Assembly: GCF_003609975.1 (NCBI RefSeq) | Contig: NZ_AP018400.1 | Coordinates: 1,004,501-1,068,500 of the forward strand | From: Streptococcus ruminantium | Lineage (GTDB): Bacteria > Bacillota > Bacilli > Lactobacillales > Streptococcaceae | DNA: 64,000 bases | Direction: 5' to 3' | Shown: piece by piece, positions 15,260 to 23,764 of the stretch | Layout of the letters: each line of letters starts with the position of its first letter | Numbering within the stretch: the first letter of the stretch is position 1 | Program-made: the position numbers and the translations under genes | The notes under the pieces: model-generated | Database searches by the model: none | What the model saw: the letters and a program-made list of their open reading frames with translations, nothing else | What the model was told of the DNA's origin: nothing

Positions 15260-16834
15260 TTATTTTCTCTTCTTTTTTGCTTTTTTAATTTTATTAGCTT
15301 GGCGCTTCATGGCTTGTTTCATGGCAAATTGTCCTATTTTTCCCTTCAGACCTCCGCCAAACATTTGAGACATATCAGGCATATCAGAATTCCCCATCAA
15401 TTGACTCATGTCTGGCATATCAGCTCCTCCCATCATTCCCTCAAGGGCTGACATATCCATACCATTCATATTAGGCATATTTTTAGGGAGATTATTAGGA
15501 TTGATTCCCATCTGTTTCATCATTTTATTCATATCACCAGACATGACACCTTGCATCATAGTCTTAGCCTGATTGAAGTCTTTGATAAACTTATTGACTT
15601 CTACAAAGCTGTTTCCTGAGCCATTAGCAATACGACGACGACGGCTAGGTGTCAATAAATCTGGATTTTCCCGTTCTTCTGGTGTCATAGAGGATACAAT
15701 CGCACGCTTACGGGCAATTTGCTTTTCATCCACTTTAAGATTTGCCAAGGCAGGATTGCCAGCCATACCAGGAAGCATCTTTAAAAGTTCTTCCATAGGT
15801 CCCATATTTTGAACCTGATCCAACTGGTCAATAAAATCATTGAAATCAAAGGTATTTTCTCGCATTTTCTCAGCAAGTTCCAATGATTTTTTCTCATCGT
15901 ATTCTTTGCTAGCCTTTTCAATTAAGGTCAGCATATCTCCCATACCAAGGATACGTGATGACATACGGTCTGGATGGAAGGTTTCGATGTCAGTAATTTT
16001 CTCGCCTGTACCAGTAAATTTGATTGGCTGACCAGTAATATGGCGAACAGATAAGGCTGCACCGCCACGGGTATCCCCATCAATCTTAGTCAAGATAACA
16101 CCGGTAATAGCCAGCTGATTATTAAACTCACGCGCAACATTAGCAGCTTCTTGACCAATCATAGCATCCACAACCAAAAGGATTTCATTTGGCTGAGCAA
16201 ACTCTTTGATTTCTTTTAGTTCAGTCATGAGAGCCTGATCAATTTGGAGACGACCAGCCGTATCAATCAGAACATAGTCATTGTGATTGCTCTTAGCTTG
16301 TTCCAAACCTTGACGAACAATTTCAAGAGCAGGAACTTGGTTTCCAAGCTCAAAGACAGGAACGTCAATTTGTTGACCGAGCGTTTTTAACTGGTCAATG
16401 GCTGCTGGACGATAAATATCAGCAGCAATTAGCAATGGACGTGCATTTTCTTCCTGTTTGAGTTTGTTAGCTAATTTTCCTGTAAAGGTCGTTTTACCAG
16501 CACCTTGCAAACCAGCCATCATGATGATGGTTGGAATTTTGGGTGATTTGATAATTTCTGATGTTTCAGCCCCCAAAATAGCTGTTAATTCTTCATCAAC
16601 AATCTTGATGATTTGTTGGGCTGGGTTCAATGTTTCAATGACTTCGTGTCCAATCGCACGCTCACGAACTTTTTTGATAAAATCCTTTACAACAGGCAGA
16701 GCAACGTCGGCCTCTAATAATGCCAGACGAATCTCTTTGGTAGCCTCTTGAATATCACTCTCTGCAATTTTTCCCTTACGGCGCAAATTTTTAAATACAT
16801 TCTGTAAGCGTTCTGTTAAGCTCTCAAAAGCCAT
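15260..16834 (-). CDS. ffh: Signal recognition particle protein Ffh (SRP54)
   Basis: 524 aa. N domain (about 1-90), G domain with GLQGAGKTT (about 108-116), DTAGR (about 191-195) and TKIDGD (about 249-254), then the Met-rich M domain (about 310-500) and a basic tail KIKKAKKKRK. The GTPase binds 4.5S RNA and signal sequences and delivers ribosomes to FtsY. The very Met-rich 430-500 segment (MNKMMKQMGINP, MPDMSQLMG repeats) is typical of streptococci. It follows ylxM by 11 nt. The IS element begins directly after its stop codon; the 3-bp target duplication preserved TAA, but the native downstream sequence was displaced. Confidence 0.96.
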   Translation of the reverse strand: MAFESLTERLQNVFKNLRRKGKIAESDIQEATKEIRLALLEADVALPVVKDFIKKVRERAIGHEVIETLNPAQQIIKIVDEELTAILGAETSEIIKSPKIPTIIMMAGLQGAGKTTFTGKLANKLKQEENARPLLIAADIYRPAAIDQLKTLGQQIDVPVFELGNQVPALEIVRQGLEQAKSNHNDYVLIDTAGRLQIDQALMTELKEIKEFAQPNEILLVVDAMIGQEAANVAREFNNQLAITGVILTKIDGDTRGGAALSVRHITGQPIKFTGTGEKITDIETFHPDRMSSRILGMGDMLTLIEKASKEYDEKKSLELAEKMRENTFDFNDFIDQLDQVQNMGPMEELLKMLPGMAGNPALANLKVDEKQIARKRAIVSSMTPEERENPDLLTPSRRRRIANGSGNSFVEVNKFIKDFNQAKTMMQGVMSGDMNKMMKQMGINPNNLPKNMPNMNGMDMSALEGMMGGADMPDMSQLMGNSDMPDMSQMFGGGLKGKIGQFAMKQAMKRQANKIKKAKKKRK

Positions 16835-16845
16835 ATTTTCTCCTT

Positions 16846-17178
16846 TTACTCTCTATTGTCAATACTATTTAGAATGGTGATTTTTTCCTTCAAATACGTA
16901 TCATTGGGATAGGTATTAAGAATGTCATCAAACACCTGACTGCGAACGACATAATCAGAATACATGTGCAATTTCATTTCGTAGTCTTCTAGCAATTTTT
17001 CTGTTCTCTTAATATTATCGTAGACTGCTTGACGACTTACCTGAAATTCTTCTGCAATCTCCGCTAGACTATAATCATCTGCATAGTAGAGCTCAATATA
17101 ATTCATCTGTTTGTCGGTTAGCAAGGCAGCATAAAATTCAAATAAGGCATTCATTCGATTGGTTTTCTCAATTTCCAT
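16846..17178 (-). CDS. ylxM: YlxM-family HTH protein associated with SRP
   Basis: 110 aa from [16 protein letters not shown]; the longer frame starting at 17229 is rejected because the extra residues lie over the promoter. Helix-turn-helix of the sigma-70 region 4 type: [26 protein letters not shown] and [20 protein letters not shown] (about 20-65). YlxM stimulates Ffh/FtsY GTPase activity in streptococci and is the first gene of the ffh operon. There is no Shine-Dalgarno; an extended -10 lies 7 nt before the ATG, predicting a leaderless mRNA. Confidence 0.9.
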   Translation of the reverse strand: MEIEKTNRMNALFEFYAALLTDKQMNYIELYYADDYSLAEIAEEFQVSRQAVYDNIKRTEKLLEDYEMKLHMYSDYVVRSQVFDDILNTYPNDTYLKEKITILNSIDNRE

Positions 17179-17194
17179 AAGTTCTATTATATCA
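17179..17194 (-). promoter_or_regulatory. Extended -10 promoter of ylxM, predicted leaderless start
   Basis: On -: TG (17194-17193), A, TATAAT (17191-17186), then 7 nt to the ATG. No purine-rich RBS lies in those 7 nt and no convincing -35 is visible. The transcript should begin at or next to the start codon. Confidence 0.6.
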
Positions 17195-17342
17195 AAAAAT
17201 CTGTCTTTAATAAATAAGAAATGGCACAATCCTTTTAACAGAAGTTCTTCCTTTCACAAGTAAACAGTGAAAAACAAATATTCGCTACAGAAAAGAATAG
17301 TAAAATGGCAAATTGTATTGTTTTTACATAATTATTATTACG

Positions 17343-18041
17343 TTAATTATTTTCCAAATAAAACTCAAAACGTTCGCCTACATATTGGCTATTTACAAAC
17401 TCAAATGCTTGACCATCTTCCAGATAGGAGACCTGTTTCAGGGCAAGAATCGCTTGGTTCTTGGCAATTTGTAGGTACTGAGCGACCTTTTCATTTGCCA
17501 ATCGAGCAAAAATTGTCTGCTTGCTGGTACCAATCCGGTAACCATTCTTTGTTAAAGTTTGAAAAAAATGGTTGGTTACTTCTTCTTTTGGAACATGTTT
17601 TATCAACCGTTCAGGAATACAGGCCACCTCGTACACTACGGGAATATTATCTGCGTAGCGAACACGCTCCATCCGCACTATATATTCACCCTTTCCTAAC
17701 CCTAGTTGTTCTATCTCTTTATCTGTTGGCTTGGTTCGGACATACGACAAGAGTTTGCTCGTCGGTATTTTCCCTTGAAGCTGGACAATTTCGGTAAATG
17801 AGGTCGTGCCCCGCATCTTTTCCTGCACCCTCGTATTTGCTACATAGGTACCGGATCCGACTTTTCGTTGCAAGATTCCTTCTTCAACAAGCAGGGTAAT
17901 ACCTTGGCGAAGGGTCATTCTAGAAACACCAAATTCTTCTGCTAAGTCGCGCTCGCTCGGTAAACGTTGTCCAATTTTCCAAGTTCCACCGTCAATTTGA
18001 TCTTTTATCTTATCGTGAATAGTGATGTATGCTGCTTTCAT
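17343..18041 (-). CDS. GntR-family transcriptional regulator with UTRA domain
   Basis: 232 aa. Winged helix at about 5-70 (LPSERDLAEEFGVSRMTLRQGITLLVEEG; SGTYVAN) followed by a UTRA ligand domain (about 85-230, with IVRMERVRYADNIPVVYEVACIPE and ending GERFEFYLE). UTRA regulators of the HutC subfamily usually sense sugar phosphates or amino-acid derivatives. It is divergent from guaA; the shared 273-bp region holds several CTAGAC motifs that could be its operators. The ligand and regulon are unknown; control of guaA is suggested only by position. Confidence 0.85.
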   Translation of the reverse strand: MKAAYITIHDKIKDQIDGGTWKIGQRLPSERDLAEEFGVSRMTLRQGITLLVEEGILQRKVGSGTYVANTRVQEKMRGTTSFTEIVQLQGKIPTSKLLSYVRTKPTDKEIEQLGLGKGEYIVRMERVRYADNIPVVYEVACIPERLIKHVPKEEVTNHFFQTLTKNGYRIGTSKQTIFARLANEKVAQYLQIAKNQAILALKQVSYLEDGQAFEFVNSQYVGERFEFYLENN

Positions 18042-18042
18042 T

Positions 18043-18130
18043 TGTCTAGCCTTTCTAGCTTCTAGTTTACCAAAAATAAAGACGTTTGACTAATCTAGAC
18101 TGGTTTCTATTTGGAAAAGATTGCTAGACA
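18043..18130. promoter_or_regulatory. TCTAGAC-type motifs, possible GntR/UTRA operators
   Basis: TGTCTAG (18043-18049), TCTAGACTGG (18094-18103) and CTAGACA (18124-18130) share a core with the known HutC/DasR-type operator that centres on GGTCTAGACC. They lie upstream of the GntR-family gene. Individually weak, but three in 90 bp is suggestive. Confidence 0.4.
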
Positions 18131-18210
18131 AACAATGTGAGTAAAAGAACTAAAATAAACAGTGTAAAACTGAGAAAAATACGAACACTCAATTTAAGAA
18201 AATCACTCAT
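18124..18210 (-). CDS. Possible 28-aa membrane mini-protein between gntR-like gene and guaA
   Basis: An ATG at 18210 opens a 28-codon frame: MSDFLKLSVRIFLSFT then LFILVLLLTLFV, ending in TAG at 18124-18126. The first ten residues are polar or charged and the rest is one hydrophobic helix of about 18 residues, the form of bacterial single-pass micro-proteins. No clear Shine-Dalgarno precedes it, which lowers confidence; the stop overlaps a CTAGACA motif. Function unknown. It could be chance in AT-rich DNA. Confidence 0.35.
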   Translation of the reverse strand: MSDFLKLSVRIFLSFTLFILVLLLTLFV

Positions 18211-18242
18211 AGTTTGGAAAACAGATATTTAACAAATATGGT

Positions 18243-18271
18243 TTGGAAAATGTTCGTTTTTATGGTAGAAT
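18243..18271 (+). promoter_or_regulatory. guaA promoter
   Basis: TTGGAA (18243-18248), 17-bp spacer, TAGAAT (18266-18271). The leader to the ATG is about 37 nt, too short for a purine riboswitch. GTTTGGAAAA occurs twice here (18213-18222 and 18241-18250). Confidence 0.65.
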
Positions 18272-18314
18272 GAGTAACGATATTTGAATTTTATTCAAAA
18301 TAAAGGGGTAAAAC

Positions 18315-19865
18315 ATGACAAAACAAGATGTTCAAAAAATCATTGTTCTGGATTATGGTAGCCAGTACAATCAGCTCATTTCACGTCGCATTCGTGAATT
18401 TGGTGTCTTTTCAGAATTGAAAAATCATACTATTACTGCTGAAGAAGTTCGTACAATCAATCCAATCGGTATCGTTCTATCTGGTGGCCCGAACTCTGTT
18501 TACGCAGAAAATGCTTTTGATATTGACCCGGCAATTTTTGAATTGGGGATTCCAATTTTAGGAATTTGCTACGGAATGCAATTGATTACTCATAAATTAG
18601 GTGGCAAGGTTGTGCCTGCCGGTGAAGCTGGTAATCGTGAGTATGGTCAATCCAACTTGCAGCTAGAAGCTGAATCAAAACTGTTTGCCGGCACTCCTGA
18701 GAAGCAACTAGTTCTCATGAGTCATGGTGATGCTGTGACAGAGATTCCTACAGACTTCCACTTAGTTGGTTTATCTGCTGACTGCCCTTATGCGGCCATT
18801 GAAAATACAGAACGTCATATTTACGGTATCCAATTCCACCCTGAGGTTCGTCATTCTGTTTATGGGAATGACATCTTAAAAAACTTTGCTTTTGCTATCT
18901 GTGGCGCTAAAGGTGACTGGACGATGGAAAATTTTATTGAAACAGAAATTGAAAAAATCCGTCAAACAGTTGGAGATAAGAAAGTCTTGCTTGGTTTATC
19001 TGGTGGAGTAGACTCTTCTGTCGTTGGTGTCCTTCTTCAACGTGCTATCGGAGACCAGTTGACCTGTATCTTTGTTGATCATGGCCTACTTCGTAAGAAT
19101 GAAGGGGATCAGGTTATGGAGATGCTAGGCGGCAAGTTTGGTCTCAATATTATTCGCGTTGACGCTGCTAAGCGTTTCTTAGATTTACTTGCAGGTGTGT
19201 CTGATCCTGAGAAGAAGCGTAAAATCATCGGAAATGAATTTGTTTACGTTTTTGATGATGAGGCAAGCAAGCTGACGGATGTCGAATTCTTAGCTCAAGG
19301 CACTCTCTATACAGACATCATTGAATCTGGTACAGATACGGCTGAAACTATTAAGTCCCATCACAATGTTGGTGGTTTACCAGAAGACATGCAGTTCAAA
19401 TTGATCGAACCATTGAATACCCTTTTCAAAGATGAGGTGAGAGCACTTGGTACTGCTCTTGGTATGCCGGATGAGGTTGTTTGGCGCCAGCCATTCCCAG
19501 GACCAGGTCTTGCTATCCGTGTTATGGGTGAAATTACCGAGGAAAAACTTCAGACAGTTCGTGAGTCTGATGCAATCTTGCGCGAAGAAATCGCAAAAGC
19601 TGGTCTAGATCGCGATGTTTGGCAGTATTTTACGGTTAATACTGGTGTACGCTCTGTAGGAGTTATGGGAGATGGTCGTACCTACGATTACACTATCGCC
19701 ATTCGTGCTATTACTTCCGTTGATGGTATGACCGCTGACTTTGCTAAACTTCCATGGGATGTCCTTCAAAAAATCTCCGTCCGTATCGTAAATGAAGTTG
19801 AACACGTCAACCGCATCGTCTACGATATTACAAGTAAACCACCCGCAACTGTTGAGTGGGAATAA
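18315..19865 (+). CDS. guaA: GMP synthase (glutamine-hydrolysing)
   Basis: 516 aa. Class I glutamine amidotransferase domain (about 8-195) with nucleophile Cys in GICYGMQL and His/Glu in IQFHPEV, then the ATP-pyrophosphatase domain with LSGGVDSSV (about 231-239), and the dimerisation domain ending KPPATVEWE. It converts XMP to GMP using glutamine and ATP. AGGGG precedes the ATG. It is one of the few + genes right of dif, divergent from a GntR regulator, and monocistronic between promoter and terminator. Confidence 0.97.
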   Translation: MTKQDVQKIIVLDYGSQYNQLISRRIREFGVFSELKNHTITAEEVRTINPIGIVLSGGPNSVYAENAFDIDPAIFELGIPILGICYGMQLITHKLGGKVVPAGEAGNREYGQSNLQLEAESKLFAGTPEKQLVLMSHGDAVTEIPTDFHLVGLSADCPYAAIENTERHIYGIQFHPEVRHSVYGNDILKNFAFAICGAKGDWTMENFIETEIEKIRQTVGDKKVLLGLSGGVDSSVVGVLLQRAIGDQLTCIFVDHGLLRKNEGDQVMEMLGGKFGLNIIRVDAAKRFLDLLAGVSDPEKKRKIIGNEFVYVFDDEASKLTDVEFLAQGTLYTDIIESGTDTAETIKSHHNVGGLPEDMQFKLIEPLNTLFKDEVRALGTALGMPDEVVWRQPFPGPGLAIRVMGEITEEKLQTVRESDAILREEIAKAGLDRDVWQYFTVNTGVRSVGVMGDGRTYDYTIAIRAITSVDGMTADFAKLPWDVLQKISVRIVNEVEHVNRIVYDITSKPPATVEWE

Positions 19866-19880
19866 TATAAACTATTCGAG

Positions 19881-19915
19881 AAGCCTTGTGAAATAATGTC
19901 TACAAGGTTTTTCTT
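19881..19915 (+). terminator. guaA terminator
   Basis: Stem AAGCCTTGT/ACAAGGTTTT around a 12-nt loop followed by a T-rich run, starting 15 nt after the guaA stop. Confidence 0.75.
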
Positions 19916-19944
19916 TTATTTTTGACAATAAATTTGACATAAAA

Positions 19945-19980
19945 TCCCCCTTAGCTGTGTCTCGATGGTGCTAAGGGGGA
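19945..19980. terminator. Second hairpin between guaA and the CPBP gene
   Basis: Perfect 10-bp stem TCCCCCTTAG/CTAAGGGGGA with a 16-nt loop; TTTTTT follows on + after AACC and a short T run follows on -. It probably serves the convergent transcripts on both sides. Confidence 0.7.
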
Positions 19981-20016
19981 ACCTTTTTTGAGAATCAACG
20001 CATTTGTATGTGTTTC

Positions 20017-20916
20017 CTAAGAGTTCTTTTGGCGAAGCAACAGCACTATTGCGACTAGTAAAAATGGCAAAGCTGCAAGCATGCCCATCGGTGCAGGTCC
20101 TAGTAATCGTGCAGAGCCAGTATTAGTAAGACAAACGGACAAAGGTAGAGCTGCTACTGCATTGATTGCACCGTGGAAAAGTGATGGTATCCATATACTT
20201 TCGCTTTTTTCATACAGCCAATCGTGCAGAATTCCCCATCCAACCGTGATGGCACAAAAGAGAAGCATACCAACAATAGGAAAACCAATATACCCATTTT
20301 GATTTGCTGTAGCCGCTCCATATTCATAACCAACTAGCCAAATGAGAGGCCAATGCCACATTCCCCAAATGATACCCCCTATAATCCATCCCATTCTTCT
20401 CCCTAATTTGGCTTTTAATTGAGGATATAAAAATCCACGCCATCCAATCTCTTCGCCTAGTGCTATAACCATATTGACGAATGGTGCATAAGTAATGCTA
20501 CTGATGAAGCTCATTATGATATATAGGGGATAAGAAATACCTAGCGACTCCATCTGCTTAATAGCCTCTACGCCTCCAGTTACTACCAGATATTTTCCAC
20601 TTATATCAAAATGCGTAGGAAAAATCATGAAGTATAAGCAAGCTCCGAGCGTTACTAGGACGATTGGAGCAAACCATGCTATCATAATGAATCGAAGGTT
20701 CTTCCGAAACTGCACCCTCCAGCCCATATCGCCTAACTTGACTCCTGAAATTAGCGCACCAATTGTAGGAACAAACATCATTCCTGTAATGATTAGTTGA
20801 GCAAATATGGTATTACCATTATTATAAATAAACGAGGCACCTATCTGTATGGCGTATGCAAGAAGAAATGTCCATATCAGATACTTCATCATCTGAATTT
20901 TATTGTATCTTTTCAT
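20017..20916 (-). CDS. CPBP-family intramembrane metalloprotease
   Basis: 299 aa with about eight TM helices and the CPBP (CAAX protease/bacteriocin-processing) motifs: GEEIGWRGFLYPQL (about 149-162, the EExxxR box), GIIWGMWHWPLIW (about 178-190, second-motif His) and SLFHGAINAV (about 262-271, third-motif His). These form the zinc site of Rce1-type proteases. In streptococci some confer bacteriocin immunity. It begins 6 nt after the MerR-type gene and is therefore likely controlled by it. The substrate is unknown. Confidence 0.85.
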   Translation of the reverse strand: MKRYNKIQMMKYLIWTFLLAYAIQIGASFIYNNGNTIFAQLIITGMMFVPTIGALISGVKLGDMGWRVQFRKNLRFIMIAWFAPIVLVTLGACLYFMIFPTHFDISGKYLVVTGGVEAIKQMESLGISYPLYIIMSFISSITYAPFVNMVIALGEEIGWRGFLYPQLKAKLGRRMGWIIGGIIWGMWHWPLIWLVGYEYGAATANQNGYIGFPIVGMLLFCAITVGWGILHDWLYEKSESIWIPSLFHGAINAVAALPLSVCLTNTGSARLLGPAPMGMLAALPFLLVAIVLLLRQKNS

Positions 20917-20922
20917 TATGTG

Positions 20923-21657
20923 TCATCCTATCTCTTCTTGTGATTCGGCAGCAATCTCCACGCAGAAACCGTGATGGTTACAAGATGAACAAGTGAGTTT
21001 TCGTGTGGTATAGGTATGCTTGGCCCATAGTCCTTCCTTAATGGTTGGCTGAAAAACTGTATGACATTGCGGACAGATATAAGCCATCTTTTTGAAATAC
21101 CAACGGCAAAACCAAATGATATATGGAACCACAACAATAACCCAGACAAGGAATAGCCACCAGATTCCCTTTGTGAACCATAAGATAATTGATGCCCACT
21201 GTAGAATACCGAGTGGTAGCGCACCAACTATCATAATGAGGCGGAGATTCCTCAGTTTCTTCCTGTTTGTCATAGTATATGCTATGTCACCAATAAATTC
21301 GATGGAAAATTCACTCACATTTTTAAGTCTGGTCTTCAGTTCGGAAATTTTATGTAGCTTCTCCTCCCGCTCGATAACCTCTCTCTTCAATATAGCTTCC
21401 TGCTGATTTAAAAGTAGAGAGATAATGCTACCGGGATCTTCCTCAGAAAGAATCTGTCCGATTGAGTCCAGAGAAAGTCCTAGTTCACGAAGAAAGCAGA
21501 TAATTTTCATACGCTTTACATCATCTTCAGAGTAGAGCCTTCGTCCACCTTCTGTCAATTCACTCGGAACAAGAATACCACGGGTATCATAATATTGAAC
21601 TGTTCTGACTGTCACTTCACAAAGTTTTGCAATTTCCCCTGTCGTGTATTTTGACAC
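20923..21657 (-). CDS. Membrane-anchored MerR-family regulator with C-terminal zinc ribbon
   Basis: 244 aa from a GTG codon (SKYTTGEIAKLC...). A longer start nine bases earlier is rejected because that GTG is part of the AAGGAGG Shine-Dalgarno. MerR winged helix (about 3-70, TGEIAKLCEVTVRTVQYYDTRG), coiled coil (about 75-115), then unusually two TM helices (about 133-155 and 158-180) and two CxxC pairs (CPQC, CSSC) forming a probable zinc ribbon. The membrane segments in a DNA-binding protein suggest direct sensing at the membrane. It is followed by the CPBP protease gene 6 nt later. Confidence 0.8.
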   Translation of the reverse strand: MSKYTTGEIAKLCEVTVRTVQYYDTRGILVPSELTEGGRRLYSEDDVKRMKIICFLRELGLSLDSIGQILSEEDPGSIISLLLNQQEAILKREVIEREEKLHKISELKTRLKNVSEFSIEFIGDIAYTMTNRKKLRNLRLIMIVGALPLGILQWASIILWFTKGIWWLFLVWVIVVVPYIIWFCRWYFKKMAYICPQCHTVFQPTIKEGLWAKHTYTTRKLTCSSCNHHGFCVEIAAESQEEIG

Positions 21658-21689
21658 AGCTTTCACCTCCTTTATGCTAATAATAGCAT

Positions 21690-21728
21690 ATAACCTAGCG
21701 TCACAAGCAATACCTGACGTTAGGTTAT
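21690..21728 (-). promoter_or_regulatory. Long dyad over the MerR-type promoter
   Basis: Arms ATAACCTAGCGTCA (21690-21703) and TGACGTTAGGTTAT (21715-21728) are complementary at 13 of 14 positions. On -, TTGCTT and TATTAT flank 19 bp, the long spacer typical of MerR-controlled promoters. ACCTGACGTTAGGT within the right arm is itself a dyad. The rest of 21729-21932 shows no gene. Confidence 0.6.
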
Positions 21729-21932
21729 GTTATATTTATTTGGAACACTTGCAATCACTGTCAAAAAGTAATTGTCTTATTAGGACATTTGTAACCTGCA
21801 CTGCATACCTTCATCTTGTTCTGTATTTTTTATAAGGAAAAAGTACAAGTTGTTTTTCTTATCGTTTCATTATAGCGTATCATTGAAAGCTGTGTCTATA
21901 TTTTCCTAGTAATTATTGCTAAAAAACGAAAA

Positions 21933-21970
21933 TAGAACTTAACTCTGTCTAGTAACAGAAATAAGTTCTA
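21933..21970 (-). terminator. Terminator of the transketolase/PTS operon
   Basis: Stem TAGAACTTA/TAAGTTCTA (21933-21941 with 21962-21970) with an inner CTGT/ACAG pairing. On - it runs into ATTTTCGTTTTTT. It lies 25 nt after the last gene. Confidence 0.8.
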
Positions 21971-21994
21971 TCTCATTTTATGATTAGACAATCG

Positions 21995-22918
21995 CTATTG
22001 AATAATTTTTATCACCTGTTTATAAATAGCATTTGCAGTTAGTCCATATTCTTCCATCAGGTAGTTTTGTTGTCCGACCTGTCCGAATCGTTCGTCAACG
22101 CCAACACGGTAAACCAAAGTATCTTTAACTGTTGCCAGTAGCTCACAAATTGCACTGCCTAAACCGCCGATACGATTGTGATTTTCTGCTGTGATGACAG
22201 GTTTTCCCACAAGAAGATTTGTTACTTCTTCGTGGATTGGTTTAATACGAAAAAGATCTATCACTTGTACAGATATTCCTTCTTCTGCTAAACGGTTAGC
22301 AGCGAGTATAGCCTGTTCTACCATAATACCGCTAACGACTATAGTTGCATCTGTGCCGTTGCGTAAGATGGTATAGCCCTTACTGAAGTCCTCATCTCCT
22401 ATATAAAGAGGAAATGGCCTTTTACGGATAGTTCGGATGTATTTGAGACCACCTATCTCTAAGGTTTCCTCCAAGATAGCTCGGAATTGGATGTCATCAC
22501 TTACTTCATAAACTCGAGCATTTGGAATCAGGCGCATCAGTCCTAAATCTTCAAATGGCATATGGGTGCCACCATTCATTTCAGCAGATACTCCAGCATC
22601 TGAACCAATAATAGTCGCATCAAGCTTAGCGTAACCAAGTGATAAGAATACTTGATCATAAACACGACGACTGGCAAACGGTCCAAAGGTATGTAGATAA
22701 GGCTTATAACCTAAAACAGATAATCCCGCAGCCACACCGACCATTTCCTGCTCCATAATGCCTACATTGATATAGCGACCACCATAAGTAGATTGTAATG
22801 TATTGGTGGACATAGAACTAGACAAGTCTGCTTCTAAGACAATGATCTGTTCGCTCTCTTTGCATTTCTCAGCTAAGAAATCACTATAGATTAGACGCAT
22901 TTCTCTACTTTCTCTCAT
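21995..22918 (-). CDS. Transketolase, C-terminal subunit
   Basis: 307 aa, corresponding to the pyrimidine-binding and C-terminal domains of transketolase: ERIGGLGSAI-like ENHNRIGGLGSAI (about 244-256), the Glu of MEQEMVGVAAGLS (about 55-67) that activates thiamine diphosphate, and HTFGPF. It overlaps the N-terminal-subunit gene by 4 nt (ATGA), so the two chains are made together and should form one split enzyme. Such split transketolases accompany sugar-uptake loci and may supply or use pentose phosphates different from the main Tkt. GGAGGGTAGG is the RBS. Confidence 0.88.
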   Translation of the reverse strand: MRESREMRLIYSDFLAEKCKESEQIIVLEADLSSSMSTNTLQSTYGGRYINVGIMEQEMVGVAAGLSVLGYKPYLHTFGPFASRRVYDQVFLSLGYAKLDATIIGSDAGVSAEMNGGTHMPFEDLGLMRLIPNARVYEVSDDIQFRAILEETLEIGGLKYIRTIRKRPFPLYIGDEDFSKGYTILRNGTDATIVVSGIMVEQAILAANRLAEEGISVQVIDLFRIKPIHEEVTNLLVGKPVITAENHNRIGGLGSAICELLATVKDTLVYRVGVDERFGQVGQQNYLMEEYGLTANAIYKQVIKIIQ

Positions 22919-23763
22919 GTCCTACCCTCCAATTCCTTCTCCAAATCCTGCGCAACTTTCTCTAAATCTATTAGTAAATTGCCAGCAAGACGTAGGTGGT
23001 GGTTGTTTTCCATATTTTCAAGGAGAGGGACCCCTTGTCCTTTGATAGTATCAAGTACGATACACTTTGGTTTGTTGGAACGACTTGTTTTTACGGTTGT
23101 GATAGCATTTAAAATCGCTACAATATCACTGCCATCCACTCGTACTGCTTCCCAGCCAAAAGAAATAAATTTCTCCACAAAATCAAAAGTTTGACAGATA
23201 TCTACTGTACGACCATCTAGCTGTTTCTTATTGTCATCAACAAATAGAATGAGATGAGATAATTCATGGTGAGCTGCAAATTGAGCAGCCTCCCAACATT
23301 GTCCCTCATTCAACTCACCATCTCCTACCAATGTATAAGTATAGTAAGGGAAGTTGGCAATTTTTTGACCGTAAGCAACTCCTGTGGCCACACTCATTCC
23401 TTGGCCCAAAGAGCCAGTTGTCATGTCAATCCCGGGAGTGAGATTGCGATCAGGATGTGAAGGTAGACTAGTCCTGTTACGATTGAGCGACCACAAAAAA
23501 TCATGATCAAAGAACCCTTTCAGATAAAGTGCGCTGTAGAGTGCTGGACCTGCATGCCCTTTAGAAAGGATAAAATGGTCTCGCTCTCGAGATGAAAAGT
23601 TTTGAACAGTGATATCCATTATTTCACCATACAGAACTGCTAAAACTTCCACGATAGATAAACTGCCGCCATAATGACCAAATCCAAGCTGGTTGAGGGT
23701 TGCTATTGTATGATAACGAATTTCATCCGTAAATTGTCGTAGCCTCGCTAGCTCTGCTGCCAT
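22915..23763 (-). CDS. Transketolase, N-terminal subunit
   Basis: 282 aa, the thiamine-diphosphate-binding half: GHYGGSLSIVEVLAVLY (about 29-45), SKGHAGPALYSALY (about 68-81), and the ThDP motif GDGELNEGQCWEAAQFAAHH (about 147-166). It lies 1 nt from the PTS EIIC gene and overlaps the C-terminal subunit by 4 nt. It transfers two-carbon units between ketose donors and aldose acceptors. The same gene order (PRD regulator, EIIB, EIIC, split transketolase) is known in S. pneumoniae; the physiological sugar is not settled. Confidence 0.88.
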   Translation of the reverse strand: MAAELARLRQFTDEIRYHTIATLNQLGFGHYGGSLSIVEVLAVLYGEIMDITVQNFSSRERDHFILSKGHAGPALYSALYLKGFFDHDFLWSLNRNRTSLPSHPDRNLTPGIDMTTGSLGQGMSVATGVAYGQKIANFPYYTYTLVGDGELNEGQCWEAAQFAAHHELSHLILFVDDNKKQLDGRTVDICQTFDFVEKFISFGWEAVRVDGSDIVAILNAITTVKTSRSNKPKCIVLDTIKGQGVPLLENMENNHHLRLAGNLLIDLEKVAQDLEKELEGRT

Positions 23764-23764
23764 A

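Noticed and set aside
17267..17797. 176-aa ORF antisense to the GntR-family gene
   Set aside because: It lies opposite a clear GntR/UTRA coding sequence and lacks any family motif or RBS.
18243..18314. Purine riboswitch before guaA
   Set aside because: The leader from the mapped -10 to the ATG is about 40 nt, too short for the aptamer; none was seen at guaC either.
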